This document shows positions 49,885 to 63,695 of a stretch of 64,000 nucleotides of DNA, piece after piece. This stretch comes from Epiperipatus broadwayi. Taxonomy: Eukaryota; Onychophora; Udeonychophora; Euonychophora; Peripatidae. Where the stretch lies: positions 2,051,336 through 2,115,335 of the forward strand of contig JAQFVV010000014.1 of assembly GCA_028023455.1 (NCBI GenBank), read 5' to 3'. The position numbers and the translations under genes were made by a program. Below the pieces are notes generated by a model that ran no database searches, was not told where the DNA came from, and saw only the letters and a program-made list of their open reading frames with translations. The number at the start of each line of letters is the position of its first letter. The first letter of the stretch is position 1.

Positions 49885-50275
49885 TTAATATATTGAAGAT
49901 GAAGTTTAAAATTGTTCGTGATATGACATTTACTGTGATTTAATATCAATGTCAGAATTGAAGAGTAAAAATAGATTGAATTATTAATTCTGTTGAACTA
50001 GCTAGAAATGAGTATTTATATTGAAAACGAAATTTAGAATTATTCATGCTAAGGCATTTTCTATTATTTAATATCACAGAATTGAGGTGCAAAAGTAGAT
50101 TGAATTATTAATTCTGATGAATTGTATGTAAATGAGTATTTATATTCAAAATAAAGTGACGAATTGTTCATGCTAGGCAGTTTCTGTGATTTAACATCAG
50201 TGGCAGAATTGAGGATCAAAAGTAGATTGAATTATTAATTCTGATGAATTGAATACAAATGAATATTATTACCAA
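49885..50275. repeat. Three-copy ~125-bp tandem repeat
   Basis: The block TAGATTGAATTATTAATTCTG recurs at 49,972, 50,096 and 50,223 (periods 124 and 127) with shared flanks (CAGAATTGAGG, ATGAGTATTTATATT, TTCATGCTA). Copies differ by perhaps 10-15%. Noncoding. Confidence 0.85.
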
Positions 50276-50285
50276 TTTTATGAAA

Positions 50286-50345
50286 AATGCACAGAGGCAA
50301 AACTCTCCATATAATAATACCACTCAGTGTAAGCATAAAGAATGG
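50286..50345. repeat. Diverged fragment of the 44.8-kb hammerhead unit
   Basis: CACAGAGGCAAAACTCTCCA and what follows (GCATAAAGAATGG, TGATCATGTGA) resemble AAACAGAGCAAAACTCTCCA...CAATGG and the ATCATGTGA end of the 454-bp unit. No ribozyme remains here. Confidence 0.5.
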
Positions 50346-53300
50346 TGATCATGTGAAGTTTCATGAAAAATAAAAAGTAATGTGTTGAAAGAGTAAGAGA
50401 ATGACCAGCCTTGAGACATATGGATTTCAGCATTGTGATAAAGAATAGATCTTTGAATGATTTGAAAAATCAAATAAAACTTAAGCCATTGTGGAACAAT
50501 GTTATTCTTATGAACATTAGAACGACATCAATTTAGTGTTATCTAAAATACAAAAATATTAACACAATCATTATATTTTTAAACGTTTATGATATGTGAA
50601 GCAAATAGTGATCTCACTTATTTTTTCTATAGCTCATTGTCACTTTCATTTTGGATTCATAATACTCATGATGTGAAATAGAAACAAAGAAAGGACTTAA
50701 TATAAAAAAATAAACGTTTATTAATATTTAACAAAAATGATTTAGTCATTCCATTTTTTGATTCAGAAGTCACCATTAGTTATTTTTGAAGAAATGTAGA
50801 AGAATGGCATGTATTACACATGCATGTTGTATGTCAAATTGTAGATAATTTATTGTTATTTCAAATTGATATGACCTGCAATTTTTTTTTTTTTAAAGTC
50901 ATAATCTTTATTAAAAAAATAAAAACATGGTGAATTCATATATGGAATTTTTTAAACAAATTAATAATCTTTTATATGTATAAACTTTTAATAATTAAAT
51001 TTTTATATCAAAATGAAATTATCTCGATGTAAAATTTTATTTATAAAAAGAAAATTATATTTATTGAAAAATTTTGATTACATTTTTTATTAATTTAGAA
51101 AGGAAATTGATTGTATAATAATATTTACATTATTCTTGCATGTAATGTATATGTGTATTATGTGCATATTTGTTTTAAATGATCAAATACAAGAATAATT
51201 TATTTTCATTTTTTTAAGCAATATTGTTAAATAAATTCTTGAAAACAAATTAATGCTACAACTTATATGCAATACCAATATAAATTTCCATATGCCTTAC
51301 TTTCATAGAATTTTTTTTAATTGAAGAGGTATTCATCTCAGTACGTTTTACATATGTCTGTATTTTGCAAAAATGAAATTAATTTGAATTTAACTCACAT
51401 AACACAAGTTTTATGTCTCATTTTTCATGTTTAGCAGTATCTCATACTGTTGTAGTCTAAATATAATTTTTTTTCACTTTTTGCAAATTATGACTATTTT
51501 TTCTTCATTTTTAGACAAATATTATAATGCTTAGAACTAATGCTTAAAATAATAAAACTCAAATGTATTTTATTATAATAACTGATTTTAACTAATTCAC
51601 TGAAAGTCCAATTGCAAATTTTTGAATAGAACTTAGTAAATTTTTCATTAAATTCCTCTCCATGTTTCATATTTTATTTTTACAATTAAATCTTTTTTAT
51701 ATATGCTATATAAATAAATTTAATACTTTTATTTAGAAATGTAAGCTTTCAAGTGATATCAATTTTAAATATTCATTTTTTTTTAAAAATATGAAAATAA
51801 ATGTCTAAACGAACATCTTACCTATGACAATGGAGCTTCCATTCATTGACTATAATTTACATATTCTAAAAAAATAAAATATGACATATTTGAATTTTAT
51901 GTTGTTAAAAAAGGATATATTTAGGATTATTTATCATCAAAAAAAGAAAAAAATTCTGCAACTTAAAAAATTATTTATTGTTATTAAATTTTAAAGAGTT
52001 TTTTTTTTTATCATTTTGACAAAAGCTCATTTTTACCGAATAGAAAATGCTTCTGATTGTCATAATGAACTTTCTAAGAGTTGTTTTTTTTAAAATAAAG
52101 TGTTTTCAAAGACAATCTTTTATTGATGACATTTTTGGTTTAAAAATATTTTTTTCACAAAAGATTGCTTCATAATCATTAATTTGTAAACTAATTATAT
52201 TTTTTCTTTACAAATCTATGATTCAACAATTTGACCTCAGGCTAAAACAATTTAAAAGATCCAGTCAATCAGAAGTTATCTATCTCCTTCATAGCTTTAT
52301 CGTAACAATAATGTATTGTCAATCAATCATAAAAGTCCATATAATGCTGACATCTTCAGTTTATTTTTTAAATTAATGATAAAATTGTAGCAATGGAGAA
52401 AAGAAATGCTTCAAACCATTGCACACCATAATATTCAGTTATAGGTTGGATTAAACAACAGAGAAAAGATTAGTATCACAGAACCACTGTAATGTCTAAA
52501 ATATCAAAAATCTGAGCTGAATTACTGTTCAGCTGCCAATTTAAAGCAATTGATTCCAGTTACAAGTTATTCTAAACAAAATTAATTTTATTTTTCAATT
52601 TGTGCTATTTTATGGTTATTTTTTTATACAAGTATTATGATTTTTATTGTAAAAAAATGCTTATAATAAAAAAAAGTCAAATTTAGAATGATAATCATGT
52701 AAAAACAAATACTTTTCTTAGAAGCACTTTGTGATACTGCTTGTAACATTTATATGATAAAACTTAATTGTAGATATGCAGGTTAATATATAATCTAATA
52801 TTTAGTTTGTTAGAAAAGAAAAATCCCTACTTGCATGTTCATTATGGCTGCTTTTGAAACTCATGATACTTATTTTTACACAACAAATTCATTTAGAATG
52901 ACTCTTAAGTGTTATAGCATATTACTGAACATTTTATGCATAATAATTTACATTTTTTTAAATATGGTACTTCTATATTATCCCTTCACTGGAACCTTCC
53001 TAGAAGTTTTTATTTTAATTATTCATTTTCAGGGGTATCAAATAAATCTTGAAAATAATATGGCTAACTAGAAGTTATCTTATTTAATATTTCCTTTTAT
53101 TATTTTTAATATTATTATAAAAATATAAGAAATTAAACAAAAGTAAACTGATTTTAATTAAAATGAATTTAATATAACTGCAAAAAACCTGGAACAATTA
53201 CAGTAAAACACTTGCTAGTCTCTGCACAAGTCACCAAACAACCACTTCTGTGGAAATATGATCCCTTGTTGGTTAATATCCCATAATTTTGGAAATATCC

Positions 53301-53465
53301 TACTGCATGTTTTTCTGTCAATAGAAAATTCTACATTTTAATACTTTTGGTCAAATACCCCCCCCAAAATAAAGTTGTGCAAATGGTAATCATATGCTAA
53401 ATGTAAAAAATCATGACAATGTTCATAGCATGTAAATGCTTGTAAATTATATCTAATAGATATAA
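50346..53465. other. AT-rich intervening DNA
   Basis: No gene or bounded repeat recognised. The frame at 52,835-53,071 is hydrophobic by composition and unsupported. Confidence 0.5.
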
Positions 53466-53745
53466 GAAAAAAAATTTAATTAAATTTTGTGAATGGAATT
53501 TATGAGCTTTATTTATATTTTTGAAAATTAAAAGAAATTTAGAATCAATTTTTTAATATTTTTGAAACTTAAGAAATAACACTAGTCCAGTAAATATTTA
53601 TAATATATATTAGGGAAAAAAATTAAATTAAATGTTGCAAATGGAATTTATAAGAGATTTATTAATATTTTTTAAACTTAACAGAAATTTTTAATTGATT
53701 TCTTATTATTTTTTAAACTTAAGAAGTAACACATGTTTGGTAAAA
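53466..53745. repeat. Two-copy ~147-bp tandem repeat
   Basis: AAAAAAATTTAATTAAATT then GAATGGAATTTAT recurs, diverged, about 147 bp later, each followed by a similar run ending ACTTAAGAARTAACAC. Confidence 0.7.
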
Positions 53746-55111
<1,366 letters not shown>

Positions 55112-55113
55112 TA

Positions 55114-56170
55114 CACCTGGGTCTTTTTTTACGCAGACTTATTTAACACGATTTTGAACTTAACGCGATTCATGTTTCACGAAGTCGAACTCCGATAATG
55201 CGCTATTACTTTAAATAATAAATTTCGCGCACTTATGTTATATTGAAAGTAATAGCACATTATTACTTTCATCTTAGTAATTTCAATATTTTCAGTGCTT
55301 TATAATAGTAAGATTTTATGCAATAATGAAATTAAAATCATGATTTCCATATTTTATGTATACACACATTAAATTTTACAAGATTATAATGTAAATTTGT
55401 TCAAACATTGTCCATGTTAATTTTGCATTTTAAATCACATTCTGTTTTTGCTTTTTAAAAAAGAATGTAATCAATTATTAATCATTTAGTGTCCACAAGT
55501 TTATTTTTAAAAGTTCAGTAATAGCAGTGAACACAATTAAATTTGACAATTAAAATCTGATTTTTAATTGTTATTAGCAATTTAAAAATTACTTATAGCG
55601 ATTTGAAATTAATGTGATGTGAAATTTGATTTTTAAACGGAATTGAAAATTGAAGACAAAAATAAGAATTTAATTTTTAGTTGTTAGTTTCATAAACAAT
55701 TAATAAAATCGTCATCTCAAAGATTAATTACTAATTATGTTGTCACCAGAAAACCATTGACACAACATGAGTGTGAAGTTGGCGCTAGTTGTTTGCAAAC
55801 GAACGTGTTTTTCGGCAAATAGCTATAATAATTAAAATGTGTATAAAAAATGTAAATTACTGTACTGTAAATTATGCATAAAAATATATTATTTTGAATA
55901 AAATTAAATATTATATTTAAAAAAAGTTTGTCTTGTATCAATTTTTTTCAAATTTGAAATTTTTTATTAGTCATATTTTATTACCTTATTTTTTTTTTTT
56001 TACACGAATTTTAAAGTAATTTTACATTGGTGCTTTGCTTTTATGCGAATTTTGAAAAATCACAGACCGCACCCCCCCTTTTTCAATGTAAGTTACGTCT
56101 ATTTTTGCATGATTTTGTTTGCGCGTGTTTTCTGAGGAACCTATCTATCGCGTAAAACAAGACCCAGGTG
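55114..56170. mobile_element. TA-flanked MITE, pogo/Tigger-like
   Basis: 1,057 bp. Left end CACCTGGGTCTTTTTTTACG and right end complementary to CACCTGGGTCTTGTTTTACG, so inverted repeats of about 22 bp with one mismatch. TA occurs on both outer sides (55,112-55,113 and 56,171-56,172). The subterminal parts are rich in CG-containing motifs (AACACGATTTTGAACTTAAC; GCGAATTTTG), as in Tigger-type ends. The centre is AT-rich and codes for nothing credible. Placement in Tc1/mariner-pogo is from the TA target and end style. Confidence 0.8.
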
Positions 56171-56172
56171 TA

Positions 56173-56594
56173 CTTTATTAAAGTTTTTTTTTCAAATGTC
56201 TTGTGATAGTTTTTAACAATATATTCTTTTCAGAAGACATGATTATTATCAAGCCTACTACCAGCATATTATTCGTAATCATTATAATGTTCAGTTTTTT
56301 CTTAATATTCCAGTCTGAGGTTTTTTTTCTAGTTTTGAAATAAGCTTCAAGCATCTGCTAATATTAATTTGTACTACTAAATAAATTTAAATTTTACAAA
56401 TACAAAACAGTCTCATCTTTTTTTATTTAAGAACAGGGAATATAATAATAATATTCAGCTAACTGTTTGTTTCTAACTATACTCATTCTTAATTCAAACT
56501 AATAACTGCAATATAAGTAATTTTTTAGATCATTAATATTGTAACAATTGTGAAATTTATACTATAAACCATGATAACAGTTAATTAATTGTTA
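56173..56594. other. AT-rich intervening DNA
   Basis: No feature recognised. Confidence 0.5.
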
Positions 56595-58130
56595 TATTAA
56601 TATAAAGTGCCAATACAGAGTTTGTACATGTTTTATTGGAATTGATTGAGCAAAGTATACTTTCAATGCTTGTGTATCATATGCATGATTATTCTGTTGA
56701 GAAGACTTATTATTTATTAATTGGAATACTGTTCGATCTTTGGGTCAATAAGTATTCATTTAGTACATTAAAGCACGCCTATTTTATTTTGAATTTTTTT
56801 CCATTTTTTTCTTAACACATTATTTTAATAATACTAATAACAAAATTATGTCTGTGTTCTTGTTTATGTTCATAAAAGACTGGTGTACTGGTAGAATTGG
56901 ATGTAGCTTTGGTCCTTTTATACACCAAAGTGTGTTATGGCATTTTTGTTTTTAGATTAGCCTTTATTCCCCCATAGCATGTATATGGACAGCTTTTTTG
57001 GCTGCATCTTACAATGTAAACAATCTTAGGTGGTTGTTTGTTCTTTGTATTATTAATGAGTTTATTTAAATTGCTGACATTCTGAAACCCACATTAAACT
57101 TGTCTAAGCATATTTTTATGACTTTGTTACCCATGTGTGGTAAATATGGTAAAATGATCCAGTTTTTATTATTCCTTATATTCATTGTTTTGTTTAAAAT
57201 ATTTGTTTTGAATTGTTCTATGTTTTTATCTATGTAGTATTGAGGTTTTATCAAATCAGCAATATGTCTGTAGTCTCAATTTTATCAGACTCAAATTGAC
57301 ATAAGTAGTTATTCTGATACAAAAAAGTTTTAAAGCCTATAAATTAGTGATGTAGGCACCTGTATTTCATATCAATGCTTCCTCTAATATTGGAAGGTTT
57401 AATAGTCATTTTACATTGTTTAATATTGTAGTTTCTTATTAACTTTAAATTAAGGTATTGAATGTAATTATCTTGTTCTAGTTTTATGGTTCAGCTTAAA
57501 TCTGGGTTTGTGTTTATTTTGCCTGAACATGTTGTTATTGGTATCATGTGGTGCACATATAAAGGCTTTGTCTATGTAGGGTATGTATATGAAGTTCATA
57601 CATGTGTTTAGTATAGGGAGGATTCTGTTGGTTTCCTTGAAAGCCAACTACATATAATTACATTTATGGATACACCCATTGTCCATGATTCTGTTATTTC
57701 ATATTCATTACTTTTGTATGTTGCCACTATATCATCTAACCAAGTTAGGAAATCAACAATGAATTCTCTCATGTATGTGTGTATTTGCTTATTTATTAAT
57801 ATTCAATAATAATTTTTGATTGATTCTTTTCAATTTACTAATCCATACAATTCAGTAACATCGAAAGAAGACATTCTATGTTTGCTGGAAATGGAAGTGT
57901 TTTGAAGATAGCAATTAATTCAAATGATTATTTTATCGTGTGTTGACCGAAGTCCATTTTTGTTTTAATACCTGGGCCATATAATTAGACATTTCATAAA
58001 AGTATTCTCCTCTGAAGTCTATCATTGGTCTTAGAAGATGCTGCTCTTTGTGCATTTCACTGTTTGAAAATCATCTAGGCAGAATAGTGCTTGATGGATA
58101 CATTTATAAATATGACTTTCTGTCATATAA
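56595..58130 (-). mobile_element. Truncated inverted copy of a Penelope-like element
   Basis: The reverse complement aligns to the plus-strand copy from about 59,205 to 60,590 and on into the 3' part to about 60,760. It encodes, in broken frames, the RT region (near 57,640) and the LPYLPHMGNK block (frame 57,254-57,066, equivalent to LPYLSHMHNK). It also has a GIY-YIG-like stretch (IVYIVRCSQKS near 56,990) and the following tail. It lacks the 5' part. It meets the plus copy head to head at about 58,130-58,145, a layout often seen for Penelope-like insertions. Confidence 0.8.
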
Positions 58131-58139
58131 TTTTTGTGA

Positions 58140-61100
58140 ATAAAGATATGCTAGGAAATCCAAATTTAAAGAGGTGTGGTTCATTGCTCAAAATGAATAT
58201 ATCATGAACCAAAGATCAAACAGTATTCAAGTTTGCAAAAATTAGGTCTCCTCAAACAGAATAACCATGATTATGATATACAAGCATTAAAAGTATACTT
58301 GGCCAATTACTTTTAATACAACACATACAAACTCTGTTTTGGCACTTTATATTAATATTACAAATGACAAAGTATCAAGATATTTTTACATATGATGATA
58401 ATAACAACAGTAATGGCTGGCATTATAAGATAGCTTACACAATAAAGCGAGACATTATAACACTATGGGCTAGGCTGAACTTTTTTAAAAGGTGCTTATA
58501 TAAACTGTTGCAACATAAGGATTAACAAATCTATATGCGGTCACAATAATATCAAAGGACAATTAAGAATACAAATAATGAAATAGATTATGAATGATAT
58601 TAAAAGAAAATTAAACGTCGCATTTATGATGTAACAAACTCAGGGAAGAAAATATCATTCTTTTCAATAAGTACATAATGAAGTGCAATAAATTGTAAAG
58701 AGAATTATAAACCATATTCTGCAATAAATTTAAATTTCTGACTCATAAACAAAAAGAAACAAATTTCTCATTAGATGACTCATTCATTAATTTATCAAAT
58801 TTCAGAGTATGATTCAATTATACTTCAATTCTAATTTGTATCTAAGTATGTGGAAGGAGGATGGTCAAACTTTTGGCTGGAAATGGTAGCAGAATTCGAA
58901 ATATAAAAGTGAACAAAGGAAAGAGAAATTGGTCAATAAAGCAGTTATTGTCTTGCAAACAAATTTAAGAAGGGTAAATCGCTCACTTTGGTTCAAAAAT
59001 ATGAAAGCATTTAAAAATGTTTCTGACAAAAATAAAATTACTTGCATTTAAGAGGATAAATAACATTGGTTTATATTATTAAATAATGATACATACAAAA
59101 ATAAATTGCTCATGCAAATCCTGCATTACAATTCAACAAACTATCGAATTACATTAAAACTAAGTATGCACACTTAGAAAATACATACACAAATTACATA
59201 ACAGAAAGCAATATTTACAAATGTACCCATCAAACGCTATTTTGCATAGATTATTTCCAAACATCAAAATTCACAAAGAGTACTATCCACTATGACTATT
59301 GGTAGTCTTTGGATGAGTGTACTATTATAAAACATCTAAATATATAGTCCAAATATTAAAAGAATTGGGCTTCATCTAACACCCAATAAAACTATTATTT
59401 GAATTCATTGATATAATCAAAAACACTACCATATCCAGTGAGCATAGAATGGCCTCTTGATATTATACAATTATATGAATTAGTAAACAGAATATAATCG
59501 AATCAAAATTATTATCAAATTATTAAGAAATAAGAAAATACACACATACAAGAGAGAATTCATTCTTGATTTTCTAAAGTGGATGTACAATTATGTTGTG
59601 GCAACATACAGAGGTAATGAATATGAACTGACAAAATCATAACCAATGGGTTTATCCATCAGTGCAGTTATATTTAGTTTGACTCTGGCCTTTAAGGAAA
59701 CCAACATAATTCTCCTTGTACTGTACATACATGTGCTACATAGACTATTTTTATAGGCACATCACACGACTTCATTAACTACAAGTTCAATGAATTAAAA
59801 ACAAATTCAGATTTAAGTTGGACTATTAAAATGAAAAAAACAATGTATACAATACCTTAATTTAAATTTAAAACAAAACTACAATATTATACAGTATAAA
59901 GTGACTAGTAAACCTCTCAACATTAGAGGATGCATTGATATGAAGTCGCAGGTCTCTACATCACATAAATTCACAGGCTTAAAAACCTACTTGTATTGCA
60001 ATAACTATTTATGTCAATTTGAATCTGATAAAATCAAGAATATAGAGACTTACGTTGCTGATTTGTTAAAAGTTGGATACAATATAACCCACATAAATAA
60101 ATGCATAAAACAATTCAAAAGAAATGATTTAAACAAAACAGTGAATATGAGGAGTAATAAGATCTGGATAGCTTTACCATATTTATCTCACATGCATAAC
60201 AAAGTTGTAGAAATATTCCTTGACAAAGATATTCTGGGTTTTAGAAAGTCCGTTAATCTAAATAAACTCATCAATAATATGAAGGACGAAATACACAAAC
60301 TGGACTGGCCTAGCATCATTTACACCATAAGATGCAGCCAAATGGCTTATCCATACATATTATAGGGAAACAAAGGCTAATCTAGAAACAAAGGTGAGAC
60401 AATGCACTTTGATGTGTGAAAAGGCAAAAGCTAAGTTGGATTCTGCCAATACATCAGTCTTTTACAACCATGAACAAAAACACAGACATAGTCTTGATCC
60501 AAGTATTATTTTTAAAAGTGTGAAAAAAAGAAATGACAGGAAATGCAAAATTAAAGAGATATGGTTCAATGCACAAAATGAATATATAATAAACTAAAGA
60601 TCGAATAATATTCAAATTTTTTTTTTAAAAAAACAGTCTTCTTAACAGAATAACTATGAATGGGATGCACAAATGTTGAAAGTATACTTGGCTCCATTAA
60701 TTCCAATAAAACATATACAAACTCTATTAGTTTTAAAAATGACAGAGGATTAAGATATTTTCATATATTACAGTAATAATGACAGTAATAGCTGGCATGA
60801 TAAGACAGAATACAAAATAAAGAGAGACATTATAACACTACTGGCTAGCCTATACTTTTTTAAAGATGCTTGCATTATAGTGTTTATCCAAAACTTTTGC
60901 AATATAAGGATTACCAAATCCATATGAGGTTACAATAATATTAAAGGATAATTGAGAAAACAACTAATGAATTGGATTGTGAATCATATTAAAATTCACA
61001 ATGCATAACAAACACAGAGAAGAAAACATCATTCTTTCTGATAAGTACATAATGAAGTGCAAAAAGTTGGGAAGAGAATTATAAACCAAATTCTACAATA

Positions 61101-61272
61101 AATTTAAATTTCTGGTTCATAAATCAAAAGGATCAAATTTTACATTAGATACGGATTTTGGTAATTTATCAAACTTCAGAGTACTATTTAAATACACTTC
61201 AAATATTAATTCTGGAAGTAGATATGTGTGAGGAGGATAGTCAAACCCTTGATTCAAAATGATAGCAGAATT
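58140..61272 (+). mobile_element. Penelope-like element with partial tandem ends (pLTR)
   Basis: 58,140-58,893 recurs at about 60,529-61,272 (period ~2,389 bp, diverged). The repeated segment starts inside the last codons of the ORF (RKSKFKEVWFIAQNEY / RKCKIKEIWFNAQNEY) and carries the 3' noncoding part, so the element is a partial head-to-tail dimer, the pseudo-LTR form typical of Penelope-like elements. Between the repeats lies the decayed RT plus GIY-YIG ORF. No terminal duplication was identified with certainty. Confidence 0.82.
59560..60597 (+). pseudogene. Penelope-like reverse transcriptase with GIY-YIG endonuclease, broken
   Basis: RT motifs in shifting frames: NEYELTKS-stop-PMGLSISAV (59,615-59,665; family pattern MGSPLSP), then YIDY at 59,737-59,748 in place of the catalytic YxDD, with the second Asp lost. 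The frame at 59,901-60,365 (154 residues) has the thumb/linker block IALPYLSHMHNKVVEIF and the GFRKS...KDEIHK part, then the start of a GIY-YIG nuclease (IIYTIRCSQ). After one frameshift the nuclease continues (YYRETKANLETKVRQ from 60,358) and ends NEYIIN near 60,597. Both active sites are damaged; the copy is inactive. Confidence 0.8.
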
Positions 61273-63565
61273 ATTTGTAATATGCTAATTATATCATCAC
61301 AGCATTCGTGCTTAAACAAACCAATGAATTTCATCAACATTACAATTTAAATTATTGCTTAATAGTAACATTGAGTTACAGATATTATATTGATTTAAGT
61401 ATGACTATAGTTATATATATGTGCAAGAATATAAATATACTTAGAAAACAATATATTATTCTATTAGCCATTTTTTTATTGAGCTGATAAAAAAATTCAG
61501 TCTGAAAAATAGTTAATTGGATTCATTATAATTTTTTTTTACTTTATTCCAGTGCTATAGTTGGTTATTACAAATTAAGCTCACTAATTATTTAAAATAA
61601 AATAAAAATGTTAATAAAATTGATTTATTATTCAAGTGATATTCATGTAAATTAACATTAACTTTTGAAAAATAACACACACTCATACAAATGTATCATA
61701 TTTTACTTATAGAGGTCATCTTAACAACAGATTACAGTTTTATGTTTTAGATAAGTTTGAGCTATCATTATATGAAGTGTAAATTTTCTGCTAAATAACA
61801 TCTGAAATTGTTATAATGCTGAGAAACATGATTATGATTCGAATGCATTGAATGTATACTAACTTACTTAAATAAATATTAATGTTTACACATTGCTATA
61901 GAGATCTTATATTACATATAATATTGATCCAGGATTAAAATATTATATATGTGTGTGTGTCTTTTAAAACTGTACATCAAAATCTCAAAAACTATTAAAC
62001 CATAGAACCTTCATTCATTAGATGAGCTTGGAACTTAAGCATCTGAATCTTACTGTTTGAAGTGATAACCCAACTTAAAACATTTAAGACTGTGATTGTG
62101 TATCAATAGGTTTCAAGATATATTCAGAATCAAAAATATACATATAAAACATCTAAATTACAAACACACATAATGGATGGGGATGCTTGATATTTATATT
62201 GGAACACTTAATGTAATACTTTTTACTTCACATTTAGGAATTTAAAGAGTGAATACTATACTAAAAGCAATCATGTAACCAAATCATTTTCTATTGCTCC
62301 TAAAACTGCAAATGATTGCAAATATTAAGGTTTAAAATCAACTGAAGGAATAAAATGTAATCAAATCATTTTCCAGTGCTCTTAAATCTGCAAATGATCA
62401 AAAATATTATTAATTGTAAAACTATCTTAATAAACAATCACAGATATTTGCTTGCAAAGGTAGACTATTATTACCAGTGGTGAGATTCAAATGTCAAACC
62501 TTTAGCTCACCTGAGAAATGGAGATGGCTTTTGTGGTCTATATCAAAAGCTAAACTAATTAAGCTAATTCTCAATTAAATAATTAGCCAAAATTCAATAA
62601 CTTACTCAAATTACTTTCAACTTCAGAAGTCTGCTTTGGCAGGAAATCTGTTGTTAATGTTGTTTTTTAATTTTAATTTTGACTAATTACTTAATAGTGA
62701 ATTGGTGTAATTTGTTTGAAGATTTACAATACTTTTAAATTTTAATAATAGTATAACTTATAAAGAAGTATTTAAAACTGTAAAACATAGTCTTTATTCA
62801 CTGACATCTATTTCTCATTCACTTAAGTTCATTTGATAATGATTACTATTATTATAACACTCGTGCACTGATAATATATATAGCATCCTTGGAGCTGACA
62901 CTTGACTAATTGGAAGATGATTTGCAAAATATACTAAACAAAATGAAAATGCAAACTACAATCAAATAATGCTATATATCAATGGTCAAGATGTTATTAA
63001 TATTTATCTAGATAATTCTTTGAAGGATAGGATAAAATATGGATTGATAGGGAGTCTTAGTGCTGAGATCTCTTCCCACTATTTACATAGTATCATGGTT
63101 TTGTGTATAAAATGTATATAGATTTTCCAAATGATAGTAAGCTTTTTTAGTTGTACTTTGTAGAAACAAAAATCAAATAAATGCTTCATATATGTGCTAA
63201 GGTGTTCAGTCATTAATTATATATTTCCTTGGTTTCATGTATTCATAATAGAAGCTAGCAGATTCTTCTGACACAATCCCTTTAATTGTGTTTAATAAAT
63301 GTTCAGTATGTATGCAAGCTATTCTTTCTTGGTGCATTCCTCTTGTAATCCATTATGTTTTTATATTTTCACTTTTTTTATTTTATACAATTATTGGGTT
63401 TTTGTTATAGCATCACAAATAAATCTGACATTGTAGAGATAATGAGGCATTTATTTTCCATATTCAGATTTTATAATATTTTCTGAAAGATAGAACAAGC
63501 ACTCCAATTCTAGATTTTTATGTTATTATGGTAAATTATTACGAATTTTAAACTTCTCTCTAAAT
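61273..63565. other. AT-rich DNA without recognised genes
   Basis: Nothing beyond short simple repeats and a loose ~80-bp similarity (AATCATTTTC.AGTGCTC / ATTGCTC ... GCAAATGAT) at 62,282 and 62,364. Confidence 0.5.
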
Positions 63566-63695
63566 ATTATAGTAAATAAAATTAAAAGTGTGTGTTGCAC
63601 TTGAAAGAGAAGCTATAATGAAAGCACAAATATTTGTGCATTCGTTATAGTTTCTCTTTCAAGTACTACATACACTTTTAATTTTATTTATTATG
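63566..63695. repeat. Palindromic MITE-like hairpin
   Basis: About 62-bp arms (ATTATAGTAAATAAAATTAA...CTTGAAAGAGAAGCTATAAT and its mirror) meet around CACAAATATTTGTG. Pairing is nearly perfect, with a few mismatches. Noncoding foldback element. Confidence 0.8.

Noticed and set aside
58140-58893. Hammerhead in the Penelope-like pseudo-LTR
   Set aside because: I scanned both strands of both copies for CUGANGA with GAAA and found none.
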